Source: Zhengella mangrovi
GTDB lineage: Bacteria > Pseudomonadota > Alphaproteobacteria > Rhizobiales > Rhizobiaceae
DNA: 64,000 nucleotides
Assembly: GCF_002727065.1 (NCBI RefSeq)
Contig: NZ_PDVP01000006.1
Coordinates: forward strand, 124,001 to 188,000
Reading direction: 5' to 3'
The notes below the pieces were generated by a model that did no database searches, had not been told where the DNA came from, and saw only the letters and a list, made by a program, of their open reading frames with translations. A program made the translations under genes and the position numbers. Shown in pieces: positions 1-9,450 of the stretch. Numbering within the stretch: the stretch's first letter is position 1; each line of letters opens with the position of its first letter.

Positions 1-173
1 CCGCCGCGCGCTGCGTTGCCGTGCTTGTTTTCAGGGAGATGCCGCATTGCTTTCGCCGCGGCACCGGCATCAGGACCCCTGCCAGAAGGCCGGCCCGATG
101 CATGGCCGGAGAGATACAGCCGGCCGGCGACGGACGCCTGCTAAGAGATCCATCGTGAAATGCTAAAAGATTG
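1..173. other. left window edge, no gene supported
   Basis: 173 bp downstream of the PNPOx-GAF gene. It is GC-rich with short direct repeats (GGCCGGCC-like) and shows no terminator with a T-run and no open frame with family support. Confidence 0.5.
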
Positions 174-1532
174 CTATCCGGCGGAAAGCGTGCCGGCGGC
201 GCTGAGGTTTTCCAGCTTCAGGCTGCACTGCGTGACGAGACGGAAGCGGCCGCGACCGCTCTTCTCGATCCGCAGGCAGGCCTGGCGCTCCTCCAGCCGC
301 TTGCGCAGCAGGATGAGGCGCGCGTCGAGGTTCTCGGCGAATTCCGGCAGGCGCAGCGTCGGGTCGATGCGCAGTTCGCGGGTGGTGAATTCCGTCCGGC
401 CGGTTTCCTTGAACTCGCCGAGCAGGCGCCAGAGGATGGCGCCCGCGACCCCCTTGATGAGGTAATCGTGACCGATGAAAATGCTCTGGTCGGGCGCGTG
501 AAACCGCACGGCGACCGAGTTCTCGCCGGCCGCCGGTCCAGACACGGCCTCGACTTCCGCCACGGCGGCCTCGTCCTTCAGTGCGCCGATCAGGAGGCCG
601 AGATGCCCGGCAAGCAGCAGCAGGGCATCCTCCTCGTCGTAGCCGAAGCGCATGGTCTCCTCGGCCTCGGCAAACAGGATGCCGAGCAGGTCATCCTTCA
701 GGAGGATCGGCAGGGCGATCTGGCTGCGCGGGCTTTTCAGCCCCGGGAACGGGATTTCCGTCGGCACGCCGCTCAGGATGCCGGCGCGCCGCGCGGTATG
801 CACCATGGCGGCGCCGTAGCGGTATTCCATGGTCATGTGGCCGATGCGGATCGGCGCCTTCTCGCGGGCTGCGACGCCGATGACGCCCTCGCCGAACGCC
901 ACTTCCGAGCCGACGCCGGAACTGGCATAGCCGCGGGAGGCAACGGTATAGAGGCGCTCCGTCCCGCCTTCGGCCATCAGTACCATGGCATAACGGATGG
1001 CGAAATGCTGCTCGAGGCCGGCGAGCGCCGTGTCCAGCAGGTCTTCCAGGTCGTCGCACCGGTCAAGCCCGGCCTGGCAGGCGCGCAGATCGGCCAGCAA
1101 CTGGTGCTCCGGCGGCCCGGGCAGCAATTGCCAGCACGGCACCTCCTCAACGGAAAAGACCCGGTAGATATCGGCGCCGAGCAGGCGGAAGACACCATCC
1201 ATGCCGTGATGCGACGCGATGCCTGCCAGCTTGGCCTTCATGGTTTCGAAGACCGCGCCCTGGCTGCGGGTCTCGAGGAACTCGAGCGCCAGGCGATGGG
1301 TGACCAGCGTCACCGGATCGGTGATCATCACCGACGCCTTGCGGGTTGCCAGGACGTTGCGGCGCGTCTTGTTGAAGAACTGGTAGCTGAGCGCAACGTG
1401 GCCGCTGTCGACGAAGTGAACCTGCGAGATCATCGACACGTTGGGCATGCCGTCGCCGTCGCAGGTGGTCAGCACGGATGCGACGATCCCCTCCATCGAG
1501 CGGCGCAGCGGCTTGAGATCGACCGCGGTCAT
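174..1532 (-). CDS. PNPOx-like FMN split-barrel + GAF domain protein
   Basis: About 452 aa. The first ~150 residues resemble a pyridoxamine-5'-phosphate-oxidase-like split barrel (LTTCDGDGMPNVSMISQV, then a conserved NKTRRN). A GAF-like sensor domain follows at roughly residues 165-330, and a basic tail of ~100 residues (TTRELRIDPTLRL, then LILLRKRLEER) looks like a winged helix. The ATG at 1532 is chosen because it overlaps the upstream stop in ATGA (1529-1532), which implies translational coupling; a start 19 codons upstream would run into the neighbour. It is the last gene of the long minus-strand cluster. A flavin-linked or ligand-sensing regulatory role is an inference. The domain order is seen in the sequence; the ligand is unknown. 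Confidence 0.75.
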   Translation of the reverse strand: MTAVDLKPLRRSMEGIVASVLTTCDGDGMPNVSMISQVHFVDSGHVALSYQFFNKTRRNVLATRKASVMITDPVTLVTHRLALEFLETRSQGAVFETMKAKLAGIASHHGMDGVFRLLGADIYRVFSVEEVPCWQLLPGPPEHQLLADLRACQAGLDRCDDLEDLLDTALAGLEQHFAIRYAMVLMAEGGTERLYTVASRGYASSGVGSEVAFGEGVIGVAAREKAPIRIGHMTMEYRYGAAMVHTARRAGILSGVPTEIPFPGLKSPRSQIALPILLKDDLLGILFAEAEETMRFGYDEEDALLLLAGHLGLLIGALKDEAAVAEVEAVSGPAAGENSVAVRFHAPDQSIFIGHDYLIKGVAGAILWRLLGEFKETGRTEFTTRELRIDPTLRLPEFAENLDARLILLRKRLEERQACLRIEKSGRGRFRLVTQCSLKLENLSAAGTLSAG

Positions 1533-2068
1533 GGTACGGACACCGGTGCGCCGGCGCCCGGTCCCGGCGTCTGCATGAAGGCCTGGCAAGGCCGGAAGGA
1601 GATCGCCACGACATCGGCCATGTCGGCATTGACCCAGCTGTTGGCGACCTGCGGCGGCAGGCCGATCTCGATCAGTTCATCGCGAAAGACCATGCACTGG
1701 CGCAGGATCTCGGGGTGATCGCCGGGATCGGCGTCGCGCACCCCGGCCCCGTGCGCCTTGACCTGGAAAGAGGCGTGATCGATGGCGCGGCTGAAGGTGA
1801 CCGCCACTCTGGCCCCCTCGGCGATGGCGGCGAGCAAGGGCGCGTTGGTCGCCCTCTTGGCGAAGACGCGGATGCAGCCGGCCGGATCGATCCGCGCGCC
1901 GAGCCCGATGCCGGACAGCGGATTGCCGTGCCGGTCGCAGCAGCCGATGACCACGCTGACGCCGCCCTGGGCGAGCGCAACGAGGTCCGAGGGCAGGAGA
2001 TCGTGCGCCGATCGGTTCGAAGGCGCGCTGCCGTCCTGGTCACTGGCAGGGTTTCCACCGTCTGTCAT
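1529..2068 (-). CDS. flavin-reductase-like / FMN split-barrel protein
   Basis: 179 aa, a plausible small FMN-binding split barrel. The stretch LVALAQGGVSVVIGCCDRHG is followed by GARIDPAGCIRVFAKR, then a region of substrate and flavin contacts. The family binds FMN and either reduces flavins or acts as a redox sensor; which applies here cannot be told. It lies 95 bp after the SRPBCC-oxidoreductase fusion gene and overlaps the PNPOx-GAF gene by 4 nt, so the two flavin-type proteins are probably made together. The first 20 residues are low-complexity and may not belong to the fold. Confidence 0.65.
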   Translation of the reverse strand: MTDGGNPASDQDGSAPSNRSAHDLLPSDLVALAQGGVSVVIGCCDRHGNPLSGIGLGARIDPAGCIRVFAKRATNAPLLAAIAEGARVAVTFSRAIDHASFQVKAHGAGVRDADPGDHPEILRQCMVFRDELIEIGLPPQVANSWVNADMADVVAISFRPCQAFMQTPGPGAGAPVSVP

Positions 2069-2164
2069 TCGTCACGACCATCCACCGTTGCCCGGAAGAT
2101 GAATCTCTGCGTCGCTTTTCGCGCCTTGTCCATCGCTTTGTGGCGGGGGAGCGTTGCCGGGGTT

Positions 2165-3685
2165 TCAGACCCTGAGGACGAGCGACCCGGTTGTCCGGCC
2201 GGCTTCCAGCTCCCGGTGCGCATCGGCTGCCTGGTCGAGGGCAAACACGGTAGGCGGATCGACGACGAGGTGACCGGCGTCCAGGGCACGGAACAGCCGT
2301 TCGGCCTGCCGGGCCATCTCGGCACGGGTTCCGGTGTAGTGGCCATAGTTCGGACGCGACAGGGTCACCGACTTCGACGCCAGCGGACCGATCTCCCTTG
2401 GCCCGATATCGCCGGAGGCCTGGCCGAAGCTGACGAGATGGCCGCGCAGGGCGAGCGCGGCGATCGAGGCATCGAAACTGTCCCGCCCGATGGCGTCGAA
2501 GATGACGTCGGCACCGTGATCCTGCGTGATCTCCATCACCGCGTCGACAAAGCCGCCGCCGCGGCCGACGATCACCTCGTCCGCTCCCATCGCCCTGGCG
2601 CGCGCGGCCTTCTCGTGGGTCGACACCGTGGCGATGACGCGCAGGCCCAGCGCGCTTGCCCACTGGACCAGCAGGGAGCCGACCCCGCCGGCGGCGGCAT
2701 GAACCACAGCGATCTCCCCGGCCCGCGCGACGTGCACGTCGTGGAGCAGGAAACCGGCCGTGACGCCTTTCAGGAGGCCCGCCGCGGCGATGGCGTCGGG
2801 AAGCGAGGCAGGCAGGCGGACGACGAGGTCTGCCGCCATGGTGCGGATGCTGGCATAGGCGCCGGTGGGTCCGCAGGCATAGGCGACGCGGTCGCCGGGC
2901 GAAAGGTGGTCCACCCCCTCGCCGACGGCCGTCACGGTGCCGGACGCTTCCATGCCGGGCACGCCGGGCGGACGGACGAGATCGAAATAGCCGGTCCGGC
3001 AGTAGATATCGATGAAATTGACGCCGATGAAGGATTGCCGGATCTGCACTTCGCCCGGTCCGGGCTGCACCGGGTCCAGCGGGCGCACCTGCAGCACGTC
3101 CGGACCGCCGTGGCGCTCCATGACGATGGCGCGTTCCGATGCCGCCCGCGGCGTGACAGGTGTTTCGCGCGGCGGCGTCCAGGGCGCGGTCCGCTCGTGG
3201 CTTCGCTCGACCGCCATGCCGCCGTTCGGCCGGGTCGGCGTTGGCCGTCCCTGCCGCAGCCATGTTTCCAGTGCCCGCATTCCCGCGAGGTAGATCCCGT
3301 TCGCGACGAGATCGCGCAATTCGGTCTCCCGTGCCGGGGGCGTACGGAAGCGGGATTCCCACTTCCAGAAGGTCTGGCCCGTATCCGTCACCGGCCTGAG
3401 CGTCACGGTGGCGACATAGCCGAACAGCGGCAGCGGGGCTTCCAGCAGGCAGTAGGAGAAGGTGCGCGCGCGGTCATCCAGCGAGATCAACTGCTCGCGC
3501 AGGAAGCCGCCATCGGCCAGCGTGAAGGCCCGCACGGCGCCGACCTGGTCGGCGGGATGACCGTCCTCGATGCGGCTGGTGGCGATGGCCGGGTGCCAGG
3601 CATGATGGCTGTTGAAGTCGCGCAGGATGCGCCACACCTCGTCGACGGGCGCATCGATCACAGCCGTCTGGCAGACCCTGACCAT
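2165..3685 (-). CDS. SRPBCC domain fused to zinc-independent quinone oxidoreductase
   Basis: 506 aa in one uninterrupted frame. Residues 1-145 are an SRPBCC (polyketide cyclase/START-like) domain: VIDAPVDEVWRILRDFN, then GAVRAFTLADGGFLREQL. A Pro/Arg-rich linker spans about 148-185. Residues ~186-506 form a medium-chain dehydrogenase/reductase of the quinone oxidoreductase type: ERHGGPDVLQVR, GMEASGTVTAVGEGV, and the nucleotide-binding HAAAGGVGSLLVQWA. The catalytic and structural zinc ligands of alcohol dehydrogenases are absent, so it should be an NAD(P)H-dependent quinone or enone reductase. The SRPBCC half is clearly paralogous to the free-standing SRPBCC gene 17 bp upstream. One chain could pass a hydrophobic ligand to a reductase, but that is inference. 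Confidence 0.85.
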   Translation of the reverse strand: MVRVCQTAVIDAPVDEVWRILRDFNSHHAWHPAIATSRIEDGHPADQVGAVRAFTLADGGFLREQLISLDDRARTFSYCLLEAPLPLFGYVATVTLRPVTDTGQTFWKWESRFRTPPARETELRDLVANGIYLAGMRALETWLRQGRPTPTRPNGGMAVERSHERTAPWTPPRETPVTPRAASERAIVMERHGGPDVLQVRPLDPVQPGPGEVQIRQSFIGVNFIDIYCRTGYFDLVRPPGVPGMEASGTVTAVGEGVDHLSPGDRVAYACGPTGAYASIRTMAADLVVRLPASLPDAIAAAGLLKGVTAGFLLHDVHVARAGEIAVVHAAAGGVGSLLVQWASALGLRVIATVSTHEKAARARAMGADEVIVGRGGGFVDAVMEITQDHGADVIFDAIGRDSFDASIAALALRGHLVSFGQASGDIGPREIGPLASKSVTLSRPNYGHYTGTRAEMARQAERLFRALDAGHLVVDPPTVFALDQAADAHRELEAGRTTGSLVLRV

Positions 3686-3702
3686 CGCTGCCCCCTATGC
3701 CC

Positions 3703-4149
3703 TCAAGACTGCCGTCCGGCCATCTGCCGTTTCAGGCTGGCGAAGGCGGCCTGGAACACGCCGTTGCCGATCTGCTGTTCCAGCTCGGCTTCCCGGCCGG
3801 GCGCGCAATCGAAATCGGCGGTCCACTCGGCAAAGGCCATGTTGCCATCGGTCACCGGCGTGACCGATAGGCGCGCGACGTAGTTCTCGACGCCCATCGG
3901 GCTTTCCAGGATCGAGTAGGTGCAGCTCATGTCGTAATCGGACAGGGCCAGCAGCTGCTCGCGGATCCGGCCGCCATCCTTCAGGGTGAAGTTGCGGATG
4001 CAGCCGACCTTGTCGGAGGGCTGCATCTGTTCGATGCGGCTGTCGGCGACAAAGGGCGTCCAGTTCGGGAGACCGTTGAAATCGCGGACGCGGTTCCAGA
4101 CGGCGGCCGCAGGCGCCTCGATCACGGTGGAGACATAGACATGAGGCAT
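3703..4149 (-). CDS. SRPBCC family protein
   Basis: 148 aa, about the size of one SRPBCC domain. Motifs VIEAPAAAVWNRVRDFNGLP and GCIRNFTLKDGGRIREQLL align with the N-terminal half of the following fusion gene, so the two are tandem paralogues. The ATG at 4149 has a GGAGA ribosome binding site in the 10-bp gap after the flotillin stop; longer starts would overlap the flotillin gene and add a low-complexity leader. SRPBCC proteins bind hydrophobic ligands or act as cyclases; no catalytic residue can be assigned here. Confidence 0.8.
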   Translation of the reverse strand: MPHVYVSTVIEAPAAAVWNRVRDFNGLPNWTPFVADSRIEQMQPSDKVGCIRNFTLKDGGRIREQLLALSDYDMSCTYSILESPMGVENYVARLSVTPVTDGNMAFAEWTADFDCAPGREAELEQQIGNGVFQAAFASLKRQMAGRQS

Positions 4150-4159
4150 GTCAGGTCTC

Positions 4160-6367
4160 CTACCGGTCGCGGTCGCGGTCATCGTCGTCGGACGCAGAAC
4201 CGGCATCCTTGCCGGCCTTCCGGCCCTCCGCCTTGCTGACCAGGCTGGTCATGTCCTTGGCATCGCGCAGGACGTCGGTCATGCGGCCCATGGAACCGCC
4301 CTCGATGCCGATCTCCTTCATCAGGTTGTCGATCATCGGTGCCTGCACCCGGTACCGCAGGGCGGAGTCGATCACCTCGTCGGTGACGTTCTTCCGGCCT
4401 CCCTCGCCGCCGCCATGCATGCCATCGACGTGGAGGATCTTGATGCCGTCGATCTTCTCCATCGGACGCACGCTTTCGCGCACGATGCCTTCGAGGCGTT
4501 CCAGCAGCTTCTCGCGGATGCGGGCCTGGCGCGCCGGCTCGGACAGGGCGTTTTCCGACTCGTTGAGCGCGCGTGCGCCCTCGGCATCGACCTTGTAGCG
4601 CTCGGAGGCGGCCATGGCGGCGATCTTCTCGGCTTCCGCATTGGCCAGCGCGGCTATCTTCTGGGCCTCCGCCAGGCTCTTGGCGGCCTTCATCTCGGCA
4701 TCGGCCCTGGCGGTGACGCGCAGCGCCTCGGCTTCCGATTCCCGCTGCGCGGAGATGATGTCGGTCAGCTTGCGCCGTTCGGCCACCTCCTTCTCGCGGG
4801 CGGTGAGCGCCTGCTCCTCGGCCTGCACGGCCTTGGCGCGGACCGCAGCAGCAGCAGCCGTCGCGGCCGAGCGCTCCTGCGACTTCTTGGCCAGTTCGAT
4901 GACCTTGTCGACTTCCGCCATCTCGACCATGCGGTCGCGCTCGATGCCCGCGGTGCGGATCTCGCGCTCGTTGAGAATCCGGGCCTCCGCCACGGCGCGC
5001 TGCGTGGCGAGGCGGGCGCGCTCGACCTCTTCCTGCATGGCGATCTCGGCTTCCTCGAACGCCTGGCGCTTGGCCAGCTGCAGCGCGTCGAGCGTCTTCT
5101 CGCGTTCGATGCGGACGGCATCCAGCGCCTTGTCCTGGGCGATGCGCTCGGCCTCGGTGAGCTGGGCCTGGACGATCTCGTTGCGCTGTTTCTCGGCCTG
5201 TGCCGTGGCAAGGTCGATGGCCTTCTCGGCGATGGCGACCTGGCGCTCCAGCGCGTGGATCTCGATGGCCTTCTCGCGGGCGATCTCCATCTGGCGGGCC
5301 TCCAGTTCGCGCTGGATGCGGGCCTTCTCGATTTCCAGTTCCAGGGCGATCTGCTCGCGCTCGGTCTGTTCGCGGGCCTTGAGTTCCACCTCCTCGATGG
5401 CGCGGCGGCGGGCGATCTCGCGGCGCTGGGTGTCTTCCTCCGACTTGATGCGCTCCTCGGTGACGGCACGTTCCTGGGCAAGGCGCGCCTTCTCCACCGC
5501 CTCGCGGGCGGTCAGTTGCGCCTGTTCCGATTCCTGCTCGCGCTGGGCGCGTTCACGCGCCAGCTCGGCGCGCTGCTCGGCACGGCGGATCTCCAGTTCG
5601 CGTTCCTGCTGCAGGCGCGCATATTCCTGGTCGCGGTCGATCTCGTAGACCTGCTTCTGGGCGGTCAGGTTCTGGTTGCGGATCTCGACCAGCGTGCGCT
5701 GCTCGATCTCGTTGCGCATCTTGCGCCGCGCCTCGATGGATTCCGTGATCTGGGTCAGACCCTCGGCATCGAAGGCGTTGGACGGATCGAAGTATTCAAG
5801 GCCGGTCTGGTCGAGGTCGACCACGGCGACCGATTCCAGCTCGAGACCGTTGCCGGCCAGCGATTCGGCGGCGAGATCGCGCACGGCATTGGCGAAATCG
5901 CCGCGCTGCTCATGCATTTCCTCCAGCGACATGCGCGCGGCGACCGTGCGGATGGCGGAGGCGAACTTGCCTTCCAGCAGGCTGCGCAGACCGTCGTCCT
6001 GCATGGTCCGGCGGCCCAGCGTCTGGGCGGCGGCCGAGACGGCGTCCTTCGACGCGCCGACGCGGACGAAGAACTCCGCCTCGATATCGACCCGCATCCG
6101 GTTGCGCGTGATCAGCGCCTGCTCGTGCTCGCGCTTCAGGTCGATGCGCATGACGTTCATGTTGACGGGCGTGATCTCGTGCAGCACGGGGATGACCAGC
6201 GCACCGCCGTTGACCACGACCTTCTCGCCGAGAAAGCCAGTTCGCACGAAGGCGATGTCCTTGGTCGACCGGCGGTACAGCCAGCGCAGGATGTAGACCG
6301 CGATCACGATCGCGATGACGGCCAGGATCAGCCAGAGCAGTGCCGCTCCCAAGACTTCGCCAGACAT
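4160..6367 (-). CDS. flotillin / SPFH-band 7 protein with very long coiled coil
   Basis: 735 aa, against about 480-560 for typical bacterial flotillins (FloT, YqiK). Residues ~8-28 form one membrane anchor (LLWLILAVIAIVIAVYIL), followed by an SPFH/band 7 domain to ~200 (FVRTGFLGEKVVVNGGALVI). Residues ~205-600 are an almost unbroken Glu/Arg/Ala heptad-rich coiled coil, then a C-terminal oligomerisation region and an acidic/basic tail ending DDDDRDRDR. Flotillins organise membrane microdomains and scaffold membrane complexes. It follows the PEP-hydrolase-like gene after 42 bp and precedes the SRPBCC gene by 10 bp, so it may scaffold the ABC importer or the enzymes encoded here; that is inference. 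Confidence 0.9.
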   Translation of the reverse strand: MSGEVLGAALLWLILAVIAIVIAVYILRWLYRRSTKDIAFVRTGFLGEKVVVNGGALVIPVLHEITPVNMNVMRIDLKREHEQALITRNRMRVDIEAEFFVRVGASKDAVSAAAQTLGRRTMQDDGLRSLLEGKFASAIRTVAARMSLEEMHEQRGDFANAVRDLAAESLAGNGLELESVAVVDLDQTGLEYFDPSNAFDAEGLTQITESIEARRKMRNEIEQRTLVEIRNQNLTAQKQVYEIDRDQEYARLQQERELEIRRAEQRAELARERAQREQESEQAQLTAREAVEKARLAQERAVTEERIKSEEDTQRREIARRRAIEEVELKAREQTEREQIALELEIEKARIQRELEARQMEIAREKAIEIHALERQVAIAEKAIDLATAQAEKQRNEIVQAQLTEAERIAQDKALDAVRIEREKTLDALQLAKRQAFEEAEIAMQEEVERARLATQRAVAEARILNEREIRTAGIERDRMVEMAEVDKVIELAKKSQERSAATAAAAAVRAKAVQAEEQALTAREKEVAERRKLTDIISAQRESEAEALRVTARADAEMKAAKSLAEAQKIAALANAEAEKIAAMAASERYKVDAEGARALNESENALSEPARQARIREKLLERLEGIVRESVRPMEKIDGIKILHVDGMHGGGEGGRKNVTDEVIDSALRYRVQAPMIDNLMKEIGIEGGSMGRMTDVLRDAKDMTSLVSKAEGRKAGKDAGSASDDDDRDRDR

Positions 6368-6409
6368 TGTTGTCCTCCCTCAACACATGGGTGACCGAGG
6401 CCTTTGGCC

Positions 6410-7240
6410 TCAGAAGGTCACCGCCTTGAATTTCCGCGTCTGCTCGGTCAGGGCCACTTCCGTCGGAAGCCGCTCCATCGACGACGCGCCGTAGAATCCG
6501 TGACAGTTCCGCGTGCGGTTCAGCACGTAGCTGGCATCCTCCGGCGAGGAGACCGGCCCGCCGTGCACCAGCACCAGCACGTCCTTGTTGACCTTCAACG
6601 CCGCCTCGGCCCAACTGTCGACGAGAGCCGGGCAGTCCTCCAGCTTCAGCGCCGTTTCGGCACCGATCGAGCCGCCCGTGGTCAGGCCGAGGTGGCAAAC
6701 GACGATGTCGGCGCCGGCGCTAGTCATTGCCGCGGCCTCTTCCTCGTTGAAGACGTAAGGCGTCGTCAGCAGGTCCAGGCTGTTGGCAAGGCGGATCATG
6801 TCCACTTCCAGGCCATAGGACATGCCGGTTTCCTCCAGGTTCGCCCGGAAGGTTCCGTCGATGAGGCCGACGGTGGGAAAGTTCTGGACGCCGGCAAAGC
6901 CGACATCCTTCACCTGGCGCAGGAAGTGATCGAAGTTGCAGAAGGGATCGGTTCCATTCACGCCGGCGAGCACGGGCGTCTTGCGGACGACGGGCAGGAT
7001 CTCGTTCGCCATTTCCATGACGATCTCGTTGGCATTGCCATAGGCCAGCAGGCCGGACAGAGAACCGCGCCCGGCCATGCGGTAGCGGCCGGAATTGTAG
7101 ATCACGATCAGGTCGATCCCGCCCTGCTCCTCGCACTTGGCCGAGAGCCCGGTGCCGGCGCCGCCGCCGATGATCGGCACGCGGTCGCGTTTCATCTGGT
7201 GGAGCCGTTCAAGGATTGCCTTGCGTTCGAACCTGGCCAC
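6410..7240 (-). CDS. PEP-hydrolase-like TIM-barrel protein (Tm-1 C-terminal type)
   Basis: 276 aa. It matches the family annotated as phosphoenolpyruvate hydrolase / TIM-barrel signal protein: [19 protein letters not shown] near the start, [21 protein letters not shown], and [13 protein letters not shown] late. The same domain forms the C-terminal half of the tomato virus-resistance protein Tm-1, whose N-terminal half is the UPF0261 domain found in the preceding gene. The start is a GTG at 7240 sharing one base with the upstream TAG (TAGTG), so translation is coupled. The biochemical role in bacteria is not established, and PEP hydrolysis should not be assumed. Confidence 0.85.
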   Translation of the reverse strand: MARFERKAILERLHQMKRDRVPIIGGGAGTGLSAKCEEQGGIDLIVIYNSGRYRMAGRGSLSGLLAYGNANEIVMEMANEILPVVRKTPVLAGVNGTDPFCNFDHFLRQVKDVGFAGVQNFPTVGLIDGTFRANLEETGMSYGLEVDMIRLANSLDLLTTPYVFNEEEAAAMTSAGADIVVCHLGLTTGGSIGAETALKLEDCPALVDSWAEAALKVNKDVLVLVHGGPVSSPEDASYVLNRTRNCHGFYGASSMERLPTEVALTEQTRKFKAVTF

Positions 7241-9450
7241 TACGCTGTCCTCCTCAAGGGGTTGCAGACCGAAAGGAAGGCGCTCACCACGGCGGAGGAG
7301 AACGCCTCGTCATTGATATTCGCGTTGACGCGCACGATCCTGCGGCGCGCGGTCTGGCGCACGGTGCCCTCGAGCGCGTCGAAGAGTGCCTTGTCGGCGG
7401 CCGGGTCGTGGAAGGGGCCGCCCGGCTTGTCGAGCACCGAGACGCCGCCTTCGGGGATGAGGAAGATCGCCGGGCCTTCCATCTGGTTCATGCGCTCCCC
7501 GATCCACTGGCCGAAAGCGCGGTTTTCCTCGGCGGTGGTGCGCATCAGCGTCACGGTCGGGTTGTGAATGACGAAGTTGCGCCCGGAAAAGCGTTCGGGC
7601 ACGGTCTCGCGCGCACCGAAATTGACCATGTCCAGCGCGCCGGCCGAGCCGACCCAGGGCAGGCCGGTCTCGATGGCGGCGCCGAAACGGTTCCGGTCTG
7701 CGGGGAACACGCCGCCGACCAGCATGTCGGCGACCTCGGTCGTCGTGAGATCGACGAAACCGGCCAGCAGGCCGGAATGGCCGAGCGCTTCCATGGCCCG
7801 CCCGCCGGTACCCGTGGCATGGAAGACGAGGCAGTCGAAATCGGGTTCTAGCGCCTTCGACACCGCCTGGACGCAGGGCGTGGTGACGCCGAACATGGTC
7901 AGGCCGACAGCCGGGCGGGCCGCCGCGCGCTTCGCCACCTGTTCGGCGCCGCCCGGAAGCCGCGCGATCATGCCGGCGAGCGCATGGGCGGCATTGGCCA
8001 GCACCCGCTCTGTGATCTGGTTGAGGCCCTGCACGTCGGCGACGGAGTGGAACATGTTGATGTCGGTTGCGCCGACATAGGGGCGCGTATCGCCCGCGGC
8101 GACCGTGGAGACCATGATCTTCGGAATGCCGACGGGAAGGACGCGCATGCCCGCCGTGGCGATGGAAGTGCCGCCGGACCCGCCGGCGGAAATCACGCCG
8201 CCGATATCGCGCTCCCGCGCCATCCAGCTGGCGAAGGCCTCCGCCATGGCGGACACCGAACGTCCGCGATCGTCGGTGAAAACGGCATTGGTGCCGCCGG
8301 GATGCATGGCCGCAACCTGCATGGGGGTGACATTGCAGCGCGACGGCTTGCCGGAGGTCGACAGGTCGACCGTCTTGACGCGGATGCCGACCTTCTTCAG
8401 CGCGTCGGCGATGAAGCCCAGTTCCTTTGCCTTCGTATCGAAGGTACCGGCGACAATGGCCGTCTTGCCGACCCGCTCGGCATAGGGAATGGCGAAGACC
8501 GCCTTGCCGGGATCATCAGGCTGGCTTTTCCCGACAGCCGCCTCGCGCAGGCTGCTGGCCGGCAGGCCCCAGCGGTTGGGCATGGACGACAGCGTCTGGA
8601 AGTTGTCGCGGCCCGCAGCCGCGCCCTTCTCCCGCTCGACCGTGTAGACCTGGGCGATCAGATCGCTCGCCGCCTCGCGCGGGGTTTCTTCGGGTGGCGG
8701 AGCGTCTTCCTCGTGGCGGCCGACACCCAGAAGGCGCTGCTGCAGGTCGCGGTCGGCCGCCAGCACGCTGGCTTCCATGATGCGGCTGATCCGGCCGTTG
8801 ACCATGATGGCGACCGTATCGGACACGGAGGTCGCAACGCCGATGTTCTGCTCGATGACGAGGATGGACATGTCGCCCTCCTCGGCAAGGGTGACCAGCA
8901 TGGCCTCGACCTGGTCGACGATGACCGGCGCCAGGCCCTCCGTCGGCTCGTCCATCACCAGAAGCTGCGGATTGGCCAGCAGGGCGCGGGAAATGGCCAG
9001 CATCTGCTGCTCGCCGCCGGAGAGCTGCGAGCCGCCGTTGTTGCGCCGTTCGGCGAGCCGCGGAAAGGTCTGGTAGACCCGGTCCAGCGTCCAGGCGGCA
9101 TCCTCGCCGCGGGAGGCAACGAGGCGCAGGTGCTCGTCCACCGTCAGGCTCGGCCAGACGCGGCGTCCCTGCGGCACGTAGGCAATGCCGGCGCGATGGA
9201 TCTGGTGCGGCTCCATCCGGCCGATCTCGCGGCCATGCACGCGGATGCTGCCCGAACGCGCCTCCTTGAGGCCGGTGATCGTGTTGCACAGCGTGGTCTT
9301 GCCCATGCCGTTGCGGCCGACGACGCTCATGACGCCGTGATCGAGGGTCAGCGACACGCCCTGCACGACATGGGCTTCGCCGTAATAGACGTGCAGGTCC
9401 TCGACGACGAGGGCGGCCTTGCGGGTCGGGGCGGTGCGCCGGTCAGCCAT
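7240..9450 (-). CDS. LivF-type ABC ATPase fused to Tm-1-like (UPF0261) domain
   Basis: 736 aa from the ATG at 9450, which overlaps the LivG-type gene by 8 nt. Residues ~14-245 are a complete branched-chain-amino-acid-type ABC ATPase: Walker A GRNGMGKT at 45-52, signature LSGGEQQ at 143-149, Walker [11 protein letters not shown] at 163-172, then the LivF hallmark IEQNIGVA. A linker of ~80 residues leads to a full Tm-1-like domain from ~328 ([20 protein letters not shown], then [34 protein letters not shown]). LivF proteins are normally about 235 aa with no such tail. Both halves keep their motifs, so this is a true fusion rather than a missed stop. A regulatory or ligand-modifying role on the cytosolic face of the importer is inference. 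Confidence 0.9.
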   Translation of the reverse strand: MADRRTAPTRKAALVVEDLHVYYGEAHVVQGVSLTLDHGVMSVVGRNGMGKTTLCNTITGLKEARSGSIRVHGREIGRMEPHQIHRAGIAYVPQGRRVWPSLTVDEHLRLVASRGEDAAWTLDRVYQTFPRLAERRNNGGSQLSGGEQQMLAISRALLANPQLLVMDEPTEGLAPVIVDQVEAMLVTLAEEGDMSILVIEQNIGVATSVSDTVAIMVNGRISRIMEASVLAADRDLQQRLLGVGRHEEDAPPPEETPREAASDLIAQVYTVEREKGAAAGRDNFQTLSSMPNRWGLPASSLREAAVGKSQPDDPGKAVFAIPYAERVGKTAIVAGTFDTKAKELGFIADALKKVGIRVKTVDLSTSGKPSRCNVTPMQVAAMHPGGTNAVFTDDRGRSVSAMAEAFASWMARERDIGGVISAGGSGGTSIATAGMRVLPVGIPKIMVSTVAAGDTRPYVGATDINMFHSVADVQGLNQITERVLANAAHALAGMIARLPGGAEQVAKRAAARPAVGLTMFGVTTPCVQAVSKALEPDFDCLVFHATGTGGRAMEALGHSGLLAGFVDLTTTEVADMLVGGVFPADRNRFGAAIETGLPWVGSAGALDMVNFGARETVPERFSGRNFVIHNPTVTLMRTTAEENRAFGQWIGERMNQMEGPAIFLIPEGGVSVLDKPGGPFHDPAADKALFDALEGTVRQTARRRIVRVNANINDEAFSSAVVSAFLSVCNPLRRTA

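Noticed and set aside
171-1718. Large plus-strand open frame (515 aa) opposite the PNPOx-GAF gene
   Set aside because: High GC makes long antisense frames common; its translation has no family motif, while the minus strand has clear domains and an ATGA junction. The same applies to the plus-strand frames over 1715-3883, 4148-6394, 7984-9519, 21114-23651, 59246-61369 and 61381-62898.
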